From: JAIVHA01 sp965367295
GTDB lineage: Bacteria; Pseudomonadota; Gammaproteobacteria; DSM-19610
Length of the DNA: 19,983 nucleotides
Reading direction: 5' to 3'
Assembly: GCA_965367295.1 (NCBI GenBank)
Contig: CBDUHN010000052.1
Span: forward strand, 1-19,983
Both the position numbers and the translations under genes were made by a program. Shown piece by piece: positions 6,678-14,339 of this stretch (position 1 is the first letter of the stretch; every line of letters starts with the position of its first letter). A model generated the notes under the pieces. It was not told the origin of the DNA. It saw nothing but the letters and a program-made list of their open reading frames with translations, and ran no database searches.

Positions 6678-6755
6678 CGGCGGGCCCGAACCTGCCTGCG
6701 GACGGTGTTCTTTTTAAACAGCCCGCTGAACCATGACCTTCTTTCCGCCCTTAGC
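6678..6755 (+). repeat. Left arm of the 78-bp inverted repeat
   Basis: Blocks are 6678-6690 (CGGCGGGCCCGAA), 6699-6710 (CGGACGGTGTTC) and 6725-6755 (starting GCTGAACCATGACC). Each has a reverse-complement partner in the right arm, with 1, 0 and 1 mismatches. The first block lies 19 bp after the RDD stop codon. Confidence 0.85.
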
Positions 6756-6833
6756 CCGGCGGCGCCAGCGGGAGTCCGGGTGCCGGTGTTTTGCAGGTGC
6801 GACAAATTTGCATTGCCATAGCAGATGAAATGC

Positions 6834-6851
6834 GTCCGAATGAATTCGAAC
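6834..6851. repeat. 18-bp palindrome, copy inside the inverted-repeat element
   Basis: GTCCGAATGAATTCGAAC has the same 8-2-8 layout as the perfect copy behind panB, with one arm mismatch. It is in the interior of the 420-bp element. Confidence 0.6.
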
Positions 6852-6977
6852 CTACAGATGGCAGCCACAGTGTTTATAGCAAGACTGCACTATCCGATGG
6901 CGGCCGGGGCCCGTTGGCGCCGTCGAGAAGCACAGGGAACGGGCGTAGCCCGCAAGCCGTCGGGCCGCCTTTCTTTT

Positions 6978-7013
6978 GGTTCGTTTTCTTTGGCGGGACA
7001 AAGAAAATGAACC
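6978..7013. repeat. 15-bp-stem hairpin inside the inverted-repeat element
   Basis: The arms GGTTCGTTTTCTTTG and CAAAGAAAATGAACC pair over 15 positions (14 Watson-Crick plus one G-T) around a GCGGGA loop. This motif type is the hallmark of the internal part of the repeat and explains the SRQRK and GGTKK peptides read through it. Confidence 0.8.
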
Positions 7014-7019
7014 CGCCCA

Positions 7020-7097
7020 GCCAAGGGCGGAAAGAAGGTCATGGTTCAGCAGGTGAATGGAAATGAACACCGTCCGAAAACGAATTCGGGCCTGCCG
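7020..7097 (-). repeat. Right arm of the 78-bp inverted repeat
   Basis: Blocks are 7020-7050, 7065-7076 and 7085-7097, the reverse complements of the left-arm blocks in mirrored order with identical spacers of 14 and 8 bp. The arm ends 9 bp from the lptG stop codon, so lptG transcripts would run into it at once. Confidence 0.85.
7072..7091. repeat. 18-bp palindrome variant behind lptG
   Basis: GTCCGAAAACGAATTCGGGC has 7-bp arms that pair with one G-T wobble around a 6-nt centre. It overlaps the right arm of the inverted repeat and lies 15 bp past the lptG stop. The left arm keeps the flanking blocks but not this palindrome. Confidence 0.5.
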
Positions 7098-7106
7098 ACG
7101 GTATGC

Positions 7107-8171
7107 TCATACCCGCCGCAGCGCCCACACCCCCACGGCAAGAAACAGCAGAATCGGCGCAAAGGCGCTGACCACGGGAGGAATGCCGTACACCAGTCCC
7201 GAATGACTGAGCGTCTGGGACAGCAGCTGGAATCCAATCCCCACCATCACACCCACCAATAGTCGCTGTCCGGACCCAACGTTGCGCAGTGAACCAAACA
7301 CGAATGGCACCGCCAGGAACAACATCACCAGCCCGGCCAGCGGGGCCGTGTACTTGATCCACAGGGCCAGCCGGTAGCGGCCCGACTCCAGGCCATTGGT
7401 GTCCAGGTAATCCACGTAGTGAATCAGATCCCGCGCGGACATACCTTCCGGTTCCTGCACCACCACATCCAGGATCTCGGGGGCCATGAGGTTCTCCCAC
7501 TGCACCTGCGGCTGGCTCGCCGCCTGGACTTCATCTGCGGTGAAGCGCGTTTCGCGTACATGGGTCATATCCCAGTGGGTGCCCCGATGCTCCGCACGTT
7601 CCACGGAAGTGACGGACTCCAGCTGATGGTCCGCGGCGATCTTATAGGAGGAGACCCCCTGCAGCTCACCGGGCCCATGCATCTGCTGGATGTTGATGAA
7701 ACGGTTTCCGTCCCGCACCCAGTAGCCGTTACGGCTCTGGAAGGTGATACGGTTGTGCAGCGCCAGTTCCCTCAGGGCCTGCCCCTGATGCTCGGCATCG
7801 GGAGCGACGAATTCACCGATCACCGTGGTCACGACCAGCATGAGGATCCCCACCTGCAATACGGAGCGGATCACTCGCCGCACGGAAAAACCGGCCGCCC
7901 GCATAGCCACCAATTCACTATTGGACGCCAGGGTTCCCAGTCCCATCAGGCTGCCCAGTAACGCCGCCATGGGAAACAGTTCATACACCCGGCGCGGTAC
8001 GGTCAGGGCGGTATACTGCAGCGCCACCAGGGCATCATAGTTGCCGCGCCCGATATCACCCACCTCTCCAATAAAGGAAAAAAAGGTGTCCAGCGCGACG
8101 ATCACCAGCAGGGCGATCAGGGTACTGCCCAGCACCGTGCGGGCGATGTAGCGGTCCAGTATTCCCATCAT
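7107..8171 (-). CDS. lptG: LPS export ABC transporter permease LptG
   Basis: This 354-residue inner-membrane protein pairs with LptF and the LptB ATPase to extract lipopolysaccharide from the inner membrane and push it onto the LptC-LptA bridge. It has the YjgP/YjgQ layout: transmembrane segments near 15-35, 60-80 and 100-120, a periplasmic beta-jellyroll domain from about 130 to 260, then three more segments (about 270-350). The N-terminus MMGILDRYIARTVL is typical of LptG. The frame is open further upstream to 8444, but the ATG at 8169-8171 overlaps the lptF stop in ATGA, the usual coupling; the next ATG (8168) is also possible. Length is near E. coli LptG (360). Confidence 0.95.
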   Translation of the reverse strand: MMGILDRYIARTVLGSTLIALLVIVALDTFFSFIGEVGDIGRGNYDALVALQYTALTVPRRVYELFPMAALLGSLMGLGTLASNSELVAMRAAGFSVRRVIRSVLQVGILMLVVTTVIGEFVAPDAEHQGQALRELALHNRITFQSRNGYWVRDGNRFINIQQMHGPGELQGVSSYKIAADHQLESVTSVERAEHRGTHWDMTHVRETRFTADEVQAASQPQVQWENLMAPEILDVVVQEPEGMSARDLIHYVDYLDTNGLESGRYRLALWIKYTAPLAGLVMLFLAVPFVFGSLRNVGSGQRLLVGVMVGIGFQLLSQTLSHSGLVYGIPPVVSAFAPILLFLAVGVWALRRV

Positions 8172-9247
8172 GTGCGCACCAGGAGGCGACGGATATTCGA
8201 CCACTGCAGCAACAGTATCCCCAGCAGCAGGGGCAGGCCATGCACCCACCAGATACCCACCACCGGCGTCAACACCCCCTGCTCCATCCATACCCGGGCG
8301 GTACCCATCAGGTTGTAGTAGATGATGAAGGCCAGCACACCGACCGCCAGTCGGCCATAGCGACCCTGGCGGGGCGTGGTCCGGCACAACGGCACCGCCA
8401 TGAACACCAGCACCAGGGTCGCCACCGGCACCGACAGGCGCCATTGCAGTTCCGCCTGATCGCGGCGGTCAGCCGATCTCCACAGCTCGGCGGTGGGGAT
8501 GGCATCCTCCTTGCGGCTGCCCGTCACCTCCCCCGACTCCAGTAAAACGCCATGCTGGCGAAACTGCAGTATGCGATAGTCGGCACGCCCCGGCTGGCCC
8601 TCATAGCGGTAGCCGTCCACCAGCACCAGGAAGCGGTCGCCGGTCTCGGGGTCCCAGCGCTGGTAAGCGCTGGCCGCCGTGATGACCCGCTCCAGCCCCT
8701 TCTCCCTGGCATGCACGAAGACATTCTCCATGGATTTTTTGTCCCTGGAGATCTTCTCGGCATAAAACACCAGGGCCCCGTTGCGGATCTCCTTGAAGCG
8801 GCCGGCACCGACACTGCTGATATCGGCCGCCTGCTCCGCCTGGTCACGGATGCCATAGCCCAGCGCCGCCGTATGTGGTGCCAGGTACAGGGCTGCCCAG
8901 CCCAGTGCTGCTGCGGCCAGCAGCGCCAGCAACAGCAGCGGCCGGTAGATCCGCTTCGTACCGACGCCACAGGCGCCCAGCGCGGCCATTTCACTGTCTT
9001 TATAGAGCCGCCCCAGGCCCAGCATCACGCCCAGGAACAGCGCCAGCGGCATGATGAACACCAGGAATCCCACCGACTTGAGTCCAAGCAGGGAAAACAC
9101 CGCCTCGCCGGGCAACTCGCCGGCGGCCGCTTCGGCGAGATAGCGGGACAGCCGGCCGCTGACCAGGATCAGCCACAACACCAGCGATACGGCAAGCCAG
9201 GTCTGCGCCACCTCCCGCATCAGATAACGATCGATTATGGAAAACAT
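8168..9247 (-). CDS. lptF: LPS export ABC transporter permease LptF
   Basis: This 359-residue inner-membrane protein is the second permease of the LptB2FG complex. It starts MFSIIDRYLMREVAQTWLAV, the LptF pattern, with N-terminal helices near 15-33, 48-78 and 98-120, a periplasmic domain around 125-260, and C-terminal helices from about 270 to 350. The segment MPLALFLGVMLGLGRLYKDSEMAAL near residue 60 carries the coupling-helix region expected to contact LptB. AGGG lies 6 nt before the ATG. It is divergent from pepA across a 172-bp gap, the same arrangement as in E. coli, and overlaps lptG by 4 nt. Confidence 0.95.
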   Translation of the reverse strand: MFSIIDRYLMREVAQTWLAVSLVLWLILVSGRLSRYLAEAAAGELPGEAVFSLLGLKSVGFLVFIMPLALFLGVMLGLGRLYKDSEMAALGACGVGTKRIYRPLLLLALLAAAALGWAALYLAPHTAALGYGIRDQAEQAADISSVGAGRFKEIRNGALVFYAEKISRDKKSMENVFVHAREKGLERVITAASAYQRWDPETGDRFLVLVDGYRYEGQPGRADYRILQFRQHGVLLESGEVTGSRKEDAIPTAELWRSADRRDQAELQWRLSVPVATLVLVFMAVPLCRTTPRQGRYGRLAVGVLAFIIYYNLMGTARVWMEQGVLTPVVGIWWVHGLPLLLGILLLQWSNIRRLLVRT

Positions 9248-9329
9248 GTCAGGCCCTGCCGCCTTCCGCCCGCTGAATGAAAATCACCAATAGTTCCCGT
9301 ACACTACGCACCCAATCAGGTTCGCCCCC

Positions 9330-9350
9330 CCCGCCTGCCAATGCAGCGGG
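9330..9350. promoter_or_regulatory. Small hairpin or dyad between lptF and pepA
   Basis: CCCG-(C)-CTGC-CAAT-GCAG-CGGG forms an 8-bp dyad with one bulged C. It is in the divergent lptF/pepA control region, about 70 bp before the pepA start. A TATACC box at 9363-9368 is a possible pepA -10, with no clear -35. The evidence is weak. Confidence 0.3.
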
Positions 9351-9419
9351 CCGGGGCTACCCTATACCAGTCGTTCGAAGTTCTGCAAACAGACTCATCA
9401 GCCCAGGAGAACCCCATCC

Positions 9420-10913
9420 ATGGAATTCAGCGTCAAAAGTGGCAATCCGGAAAAACAGCGCGGCGGTTGCGTAGTGGTCGGCATACACGAACCACGGCGC
9501 CTCTCGGAAGCGGCCAAACAACTGGACGAGGCTACCGAAGGCGCGCTGTCAACCATCCTCCGCCGCGGCGACCATGGCGGCAAGATCGGTGAAACCCTGA
9601 TGCTGCATCACCTGCCCGGCCTGCTCTGTGAACGGGTGCTGCTGGTCGGCCTCGGCAAGCTCAAGGATTTTCATGATGCAGCCTATTATAAGGCCTGCGA
9701 GTCTGCCGCCACCGTCCTCGATACCAGCGGCGCCACCGATGCCGTCAGCTACCTCACCGACGTCAATCTAAAGGGCCGCGACCATTACTGGAAGGTACGC
9801 CAGGCGGTGGTGGCCACGGCCAATGCCTGTTACCGCTTCGACGAAACCAGGAGCAAAAAAGAACCGCCGAAACGCCCACTGAAGAAGCTCACCCTGTCCC
9901 TGCCCAACCGCGGCAGCCTGGACGCTGGCGAACGGGCCCTGCGTGATGGTCAGGCCATCGCCGCCGGCATGGCGCTGGCGCGCACCCTCGGCAACCTGCC
10001 CGGCAATATCTGCACCCCGACCCACCTGGCCGGACAGGCCCAGCAGCTCGGCAAGACCCACCGCAAGCTGAAGGTGGACGTGCTGGAAGAAAAGGACATG
10101 GAGAAGCTCGGCATGGGTGCGCTACTGTCGGTGGCCCGTGGCAGCCGCCAGCCGGCCAAGCTGATCATCATGAACTACAAGGGCGGCGCCAAGGGTGAAG
10201 CCCCGGTGGTGCTGGTGGGCAAGGGGGTCACCTTCGATTCCGGTGGTATCTCCCTCAAGCCCGGCTCAGCCATGGATGAAATGAAGTTCGACATGTGCGG
10301 CGCAGCCAGTGTATTCGGCACCCTGCAGGCCTGCTGCGAACTCGAACTGCCCACCAATGTCATCGGCATCGTGCCGGCCACGGAAAACCTGCCCGACGGG
10401 CTGGCCACCAAGCCCGGCGATGTGGTCACCAGCATGTCCGGCCAGACCATCGAGGTGCTCAACACCGATGCCGAGGGTCGGCTGATCCTGTGCGACGCAC
10501 TGACCTATGCCGCCCGCTTCGAGCCCGCTGTCATTGTCGATATCGCCACCCTGACCGGGGCCTGCGTGGTGGCACTGGGCAAACATGCCAGCGGCCTGCT
10601 CGGCAACCATGAACCCCTGATCCATGACCTGCTCAAGGCCGGCCAGACCAGTGGCGACCGGGCCTGGCAGCTACCCCTGTGGGACGAGTACCAGGAACAG
10701 CTGAAGAGCAATTTCGCCGACATGGCCAACATCGGTGGCCCCGGTGGCGGCACCATCACCGCCGCCTGCTTCCTGTCGCGCTTCGCCGAGGACCAGCACT
10801 GGGCCCACCTGGATATCGCCGGCGTGGCCTGGAAACAGGGCGACCAGAAAGGCGCCACCGGCCGACCGGTACCGCTGCTGATGCAGTACCTGCTGGATCG
10901 GGTGGCGGAGTAA
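9420..10913 (+). CDS. pepA: Leucyl aminopeptidase (M17 family, PepA)
   Basis: This 497-residue cytoplasmic metallopeptidase removes N-terminal residues from peptides; in E. coli the same protein also binds DNA in Xer recombination and carAB control. The signature NTDAEGRL is at 348-355 and the metal-binding segment GKGVTFDSGGISLKPG begins at 267 (Lys268, Asp273). The C-terminal catalytic domain follows with GGPGGGTITAACFLSRF. The more variable N-terminal domain is complete, and length is close to E. coli PepA (503). AGGAGA lies 9 nt before the ATG. It is divergent from lptF and is followed by holC after 56 bp. Whether this copy also acts as a regulator cannot be told from sequence. Confidence 0.97.
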   Translation: MEFSVKSGNPEKQRGGCVVVGIHEPRRLSEAAKQLDEATEGALSTILRRGDHGGKIGETLMLHHLPGLLCERVLLVGLGKLKDFHDAAYYKACESAATVLDTSGATDAVSYLTDVNLKGRDHYWKVRQAVVATANACYRFDETRSKKEPPKRPLKKLTLSLPNRGSLDAGERALRDGQAIAAGMALARTLGNLPGNICTPTHLAGQAQQLGKTHRKLKVDVLEEKDMEKLGMGALLSVARGSRQPAKLIIMNYKGGAKGEAPVVLVGKGVTFDSGGISLKPGSAMDEMKFDMCGAASVFGTLQACCELELPTNVIGIVPATENLPDGLATKPGDVVTSMSGQTIEVLNTDAEGRLILCDALTYAARFEPAVIVDIATLTGACVVALGKHASGLLGNHEPLIHDLLKAGQTSGDRAWQLPLWDEYQEQLKSNFADMANIGGPGGGTITAACFLSRFAEDQHWAHLDIAGVAWKQGDQKGATGRPVPLLMQYLLDRVAE

Positions 10914-10969
10914 AGGCGCCAGGCATGGCCACCTGCAACAGAAACCACGTTGACCGGAGCTGATTCACC

Positions 10970-11395
10970 ATGACCCGCGTCGATTTCTATATTCTGCAGG
11001 GGGACGATGCCCACACCCGGCCACTGTTCGCCTGCCGGCTGGTGGAAAAGGCCTATGCGCTCGGTCACCGGATCTATATCCACACCGAGTCGGCCACCCA
11101 GACGGCCCACCTGGACGAACTGCTGTGGACCTTCAAACAGGACAGTTTTCTGCCCCACGCCCCGCAGGGTGCGGAACAGGGAGACCACTCACCGATCCTG
11201 CTCGGACACGCCACCGAGCCGGAACACAATACCGATGTGCTGATCAACCTGGCCCCGGCCGTCCCCCTGTTCTTCGGCCGTTTCGAGCGCGTCGCCGAAC
11301 TCATCGATCAGCAGGAACAGCACAAGCTTCAGGGTCGGGAGCGCTACAGCTTTTACCGCGACCGGGGCTATGAGCTGCAGACCCACAAGCTGTAG
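10970..11395 (+). CDS. holC: DNA polymerase III chi subunit (HolC)
   Basis: This 141-residue protein is the clamp-loader accessory subunit that binds single-strand-binding protein and the psi subunit, linking the replisome to SSB-coated DNA. It follows the family pattern: RVDFYILQ at the start, ACRLVEKAYALGHRIYIH, LDELLWTFKQDSFLPHA, then DVLINLAPAVPLFFGRFERVAELI and a C-terminal YRDRGYELQTHKL. Length is near E. coli chi (147). CGGAG sits 11 nt before the ATG. Its place between pepA and valS is the conserved gammaproteobacterial order. HolD (psi) is not in this window. Confidence 0.95.
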   Translation: MTRVDFYILQGDDAHTRPLFACRLVEKAYALGHRIYIHTESATQTAHLDELLWTFKQDSFLPHAPQGAEQGDHSPILLGHATEPEHNTDVLINLAPAVPLFFGRFERVAELIDQQEQHKLQGRERYSFYRDRGYELQTHKL

Positions 11396-11472
11396 TTGCT
11401 ATTAGGATCCCCGGAGCGCAGAGGCCGACTTAAAACGGGCCTCAACCATCGGAGTCTCCCACTCCCCTGGGG

Positions 11473-11478
11473 TATAAT
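11473..11478 (+). promoter_or_regulatory. valS promoter -10 box
   Basis: A perfect TATAAT lies in the holC-valS gap, flanked by GGGG and CCCC. The -35 region 17 bp upstream is poor. Transcription from here would start near 11485 and give a leader of about 53 nt that begins with a hairpin. Confidence 0.6.
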
Positions 11479-11487
11479 CCCCCGCTT

Positions 11488-11510
11488 TGGCGTCCGCCGG
11501 ATGGACGCCA
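11488..11510 (+). promoter_or_regulatory. 5' leader hairpin of valS
   Basis: TGGCGTCC and GGACGCCA form an 8-bp stem with a 7-nt loop. If the TATAAT box at 11473 is used, the hairpin stands within the first few bases of the transcript. Such 5' hairpins often protect mRNA from RNase E entry; there is no U-tract, so it is not a terminator, and no T-box features are seen. Confidence 0.5.
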
Positions 11511-11537
11511 CCACTGACGCACAGCAGCCGAGACACC

Positions 11538-14303
11538 ATGGACAAGACCTACGAACCTCACAGTATTGAACAACGCTGGTACGACACCTGGGAAAGCAGC
11601 GGCTGGTTTGCCCCCTCCGGCACAGGCACTCCCTACTGCATCATGATCCCGCCGCCAAACGTCACCGGCAGCCTGCACATGGGCCATGGCTTCAATAATA
11701 CGGTCATGGATGCCCTGACCCGCTACCACCGCATGCGCGGCGACAACACCCTGTGGCAGCCGGGCACCGACCATGCCGGTATCGCGACCCAGATGGTCGT
11801 GGAGCGTCAACTCAATGCCGCGGACAAGACCCGCCATGACCTCGGACGCGAGGATTTCATCAAGCGCATCTGGGAATGGCGCGAGGAATCCGGCGGTAAC
11901 ATCACCCGCCAGTTGCGCCGCATGGGCTCCTCACTGGACTGGGAACATGAACGCTTCACCATGGACGAGGGCCTCTCCGAGGCCGTGAAAGAGGTGTTCG
12001 TGCGCCTCCACGAGGAAGGCCTCATTTACCGCGGTCAGCGGTTGGTGAACTGGGATCCGATCCTGCATACCGCAGTAAGCGACCTGGAAGTGATCTCCGA
12101 GGAAGAACAGGGGCACCTGTGGCATATGCGCTATCCGCTGGCCGACGGTTCGGGCCACCTGGTGGTGGCCACCACGCGCCCCGAGACGATGCTCGGCGAC
12201 ACTGCCGTGGCCGTGCACCCCGACGATGAACGCTATGCGCACCTGGTGGGCAAGACCATCGCCCTGCCGCTCACCGGCCGCGAGATCCCCGTCATCGCCG
12301 ACGACTATGTGGACATGGAATTCGGCACCGGCTGCGTGAAGATCACCCCGGCCCATGACTTCAACGACTATGAAATTGGCAAGCGCCACGATCTGCCCAT
12401 GATCAATGTGCTCACCATCGATGCCGCCATGAACGACAACTGCCCGGAGAAGTACCAGGGCATGGACCGTTACGAGGCACGTGACGTCATCATCCACGAT
12501 CTCAAGGAACTGGGCCTGCTGGAAAAGATCGACGATCACAAACTGATGGTGCCGCGTGGCGATCGCTCCGGCGCCGTGGTGGAACCCTTCCTCACCGACC
12601 AGTGGTATGTAAAGGTCGGCCCGCTTGCGGAACCGGCCATCCGCGCCGTGGAAAACGGGGACATCCGGTTCATCCCCGATAACTGGAAGAACACCTATTA
12701 CGAATGGATGCACAACATCCAGGACTGGTGTATTTCCCGCCAGATCTGGTGGGGCCACCGCATACCCGCCTGGTATGACCTGGAAGGTAATGTGTACGTA
12801 GGCCGTTCGGAAGACGAGGTACGCGAAAAACACGGCCTTGGCGCGGACATCGCCCTCACCCAGGACGAGGACGTGCTCGATACCTGGTTCAGCTCCGCCC
12901 TGTGGCCCTTCTCCACCCTCGGCTGGCCGGAACAGACCGAGCGGGTAAAGACCTTCTATCCCACCAGCGTGCTGGTCACCGGTTTCGACATCATCTTCTT
13001 CTGGGTTGCGCGCATGATCATGATGGGTTTGAAATTCATGGATGAGGTGCCGTTCCGGGAGGTCTATATCCACGGCCTGGTACGCGACTCCCACGGCCAG
13101 AAGATGTCCAAGTCCAAGGGCAACGTGCTCGACCCCATCGATCTGATTGATGGCATCGAACTGGAAGCCCTGGTGGCCAAGCGCACCAGCGGCATGATGC
13201 AGCCGCAGATGGCCAAAAAGATCGAAAAGGCCACCCGCAGGGAATTCCCCGACGGCATCCCCAGCTTCGGCACCGATGCACTGCGCTTCACCTTCGCCTC
13301 GCAGGCCTCCACCGGCCGCGACATCAACTTCGACCTCAACCGCATCGAGGGCTATCGCAACTTCTGCAACAAGCTCTGGAACGCCGCACGCTATGTGCTG
13401 ATGAACACCGAAGGGCAGGACTGTGGTGCTGCTGGAGGCACAATGGAACTGTCCGCTGCGGACCAGTGGATCCTGTCGCACCTGCAGCAGACCGAGCAGC
13501 AGGTGATCGACGCCATGGCCGGCTACCGTCTCGACCATGCCGCCCAGGCCATCTATTCCTTCCTCTGGGATGAATACTGCGACTGGTATCTGGAACTCTC
13601 CAAGCCGGTGCTGGTGAGCGACGATGCCAGCGCGGCCCAGAAGCGTGGCACCCGCCGCACCCTGGTACAGGTGCTGGAGGCCATGCTGCGCCTGGCCCAT
13701 CCGCTGATCCCCTTCATCACCGAAGAGATCTGGCAGCGCGTGGCACCACTGGCCGGCGTGAGCGGCGAAACCATCATGCGCCAGCCCTACCCGGTGCCGG
13801 ATACGAGCCTGATCAACGAGCAGGCCAGTGCCGAAATGGAATGGGTGAAGCAATTCGTACTCGGTGTACGCAAGATCCGCAGTGGCATGAACATCGAACC
13901 CCGCAAGGCATTGCCGGTATTACTGGCCGACGGTTCCGCTATCGATCAGGCCCGCCTGGAGGCCAACCGCGCCTATGTGGAGGCCCTCGCCCGCACCGAA
14001 TCCATCACCTGGCTGGACAGCAGCGATGCGGCACCGGAATCGGCCACCGCCCTGCTCGGGGAAATGAAACTGCTCATCCCCATGGCCGGCCTTATCGACA
14101 AGGAAGCGGAGCTGGCGCGCCTCGTCAAGGAAATCGCCAAGCGGGAACAGGATCTCGAGCGCGTCATCAACAAGCTGGCCGATGACCGCTTTGTCAGCAA
14201 GGCACCGGAAGCCATCGTGGAAAAGGAGCGTGCCAAGGCGGCGGAAATGCGCATAGCCCTGGAAAACCTGCAGGCACAGCGGGAAAAAATTGAAAGGCTG
14301 TAG
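11538..14303 (+). CDS. valS: Valyl-tRNA synthetase (ValS)
   Basis: This 921-residue class I synthetase charges tRNA-Val. The HIGH motif is HMGH at 47-50 in the PPPNVTGSLHMGH context, and KMSKS is at 522-526 followed by KGNVLDP. The editing (CP1) domain between them includes the TTRPETMLGDTAVAVHP block. The anticodon-binding domain follows, and the C-terminus (about 855-921) is the coiled-coil arm with KEIAKREQDLERVINKLADDRFVSKAPEAIVEKE. The frame is open upstream to 11487, but the ATG at 11538 gives the normal MDKTYEPHSIEQRWY start; its ribosome binding site is weak. Length is close to E. coli ValS (951). Its own TATAAT promoter lies in the gap after holC. Confidence 0.97.
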   Translation: MDKTYEPHSIEQRWYDTWESSGWFAPSGTGTPYCIMIPPPNVTGSLHMGHGFNNTVMDALTRYHRMRGDNTLWQPGTDHAGIATQMVVERQLNAADKTRHDLGREDFIKRIWEWREESGGNITRQLRRMGSSLDWEHERFTMDEGLSEAVKEVFVRLHEEGLIYRGQRLVNWDPILHTAVSDLEVISEEEQGHLWHMRYPLADGSGHLVVATTRPETMLGDTAVAVHPDDERYAHLVGKTIALPLTGREIPVIADDYVDMEFGTGCVKITPAHDFNDYEIGKRHDLPMINVLTIDAAMNDNCPEKYQGMDRYEARDVIIHDLKELGLLEKIDDHKLMVPRGDRSGAVVEPFLTDQWYVKVGPLAEPAIRAVENGDIRFIPDNWKNTYYEWMHNIQDWCISRQIWWGHRIPAWYDLEGNVYVGRSEDEVREKHGLGADIALTQDEDVLDTWFSSALWPFSTLGWPEQTERVKTFYPTSVLVTGFDIIFFWVARMIMMGLKFMDEVPFREVYIHGLVRDSHGQKMSKSKGNVLDPIDLIDGIELEALVAKRTSGMMQPQMAKKIEKATRREFPDGIPSFGTDALRFTFASQASTGRDINFDLNRIEGYRNFCNKLWNAARYVLMNTEGQDCGAAGGTMELSAADQWILSHLQQTEQQVIDAMAGYRLDHAAQAIYSFLWDEYCDWYLELSKPVLVSDDASAAQKRGTRRTLVQVLEAMLRLAHPLIPFITEEIWQRVAPLAGVSGETIMRQPYPVPDTSLINEQASAEMEWVKQFVLGVRKIRSGMNIEPRKALPVLLADGSAIDQARLEANRAYVEALARTESITWLDSSDAAPESATALLGEMKLLIPMAGLIDKEAELARLVKEIAKREQDLERVINKLADDRFVSKAPEAIVEKERAKAAEMRIALENLQAQREKIERL

Positions 14304-14339
14304 ATATCGGGCATTGCACGGCATCCGGTTTTCAGGAGC

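Larger units (their letters stand above)
6678..7097. mobile_element. MITE-like inverted-repeat element (420 bp, no transposase)
   Basis: This element fills nearly all of the gap between the convergent RDD and lptG genes. Its two ends are 78-bp imperfect inverted repeats with the same internal layout: a 13-bp block, 8 variable bases, a 12-bp block, 14 variable bases and a 31-bp block. Of the 56 block positions, 54 agree. The interior has a 15-bp-stem hairpin and one copy of the 18-bp palindrome. Short reading frames inside encode SRQRK or FFGGTKK-like peptides, a pattern I recall from dispersed non-coding repeats in proteobacteria, so I do not call them genes. No clear target-site duplication is visible. 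It could instead be a folded bidirectional 3'-end structure. Confidence 0.6.

Noticed and set aside
6791..7070. Small frames on both strands inside the inverted-repeat element
   Set aside because: Their sequence comes from the palindromic hairpin (SRQRK on one strand, FFGGTKK on the other) and there is no ribosome binding site or family match.
1..7091. The repeated 18-bp palindromes as a CRISPR array
   Set aside because: The copies are kilobases apart, irregular in spacing and show no spacers or cas genes.
8172..8444. Upstream extension of lptG
   Set aside because: The frame is open but lies within lptF. The ATGA overlap and the typical MGILDRY start place the real start at 8171.
11931..13853. 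A 640-codon open frame on the minus strand opposite valS
   Set aside because: It is the antisense shadow of a GC-rich conserved gene. Its translation is rich in His, Gly and Val with no recognisable domain, while valS on the other strand has every synthetase motif.
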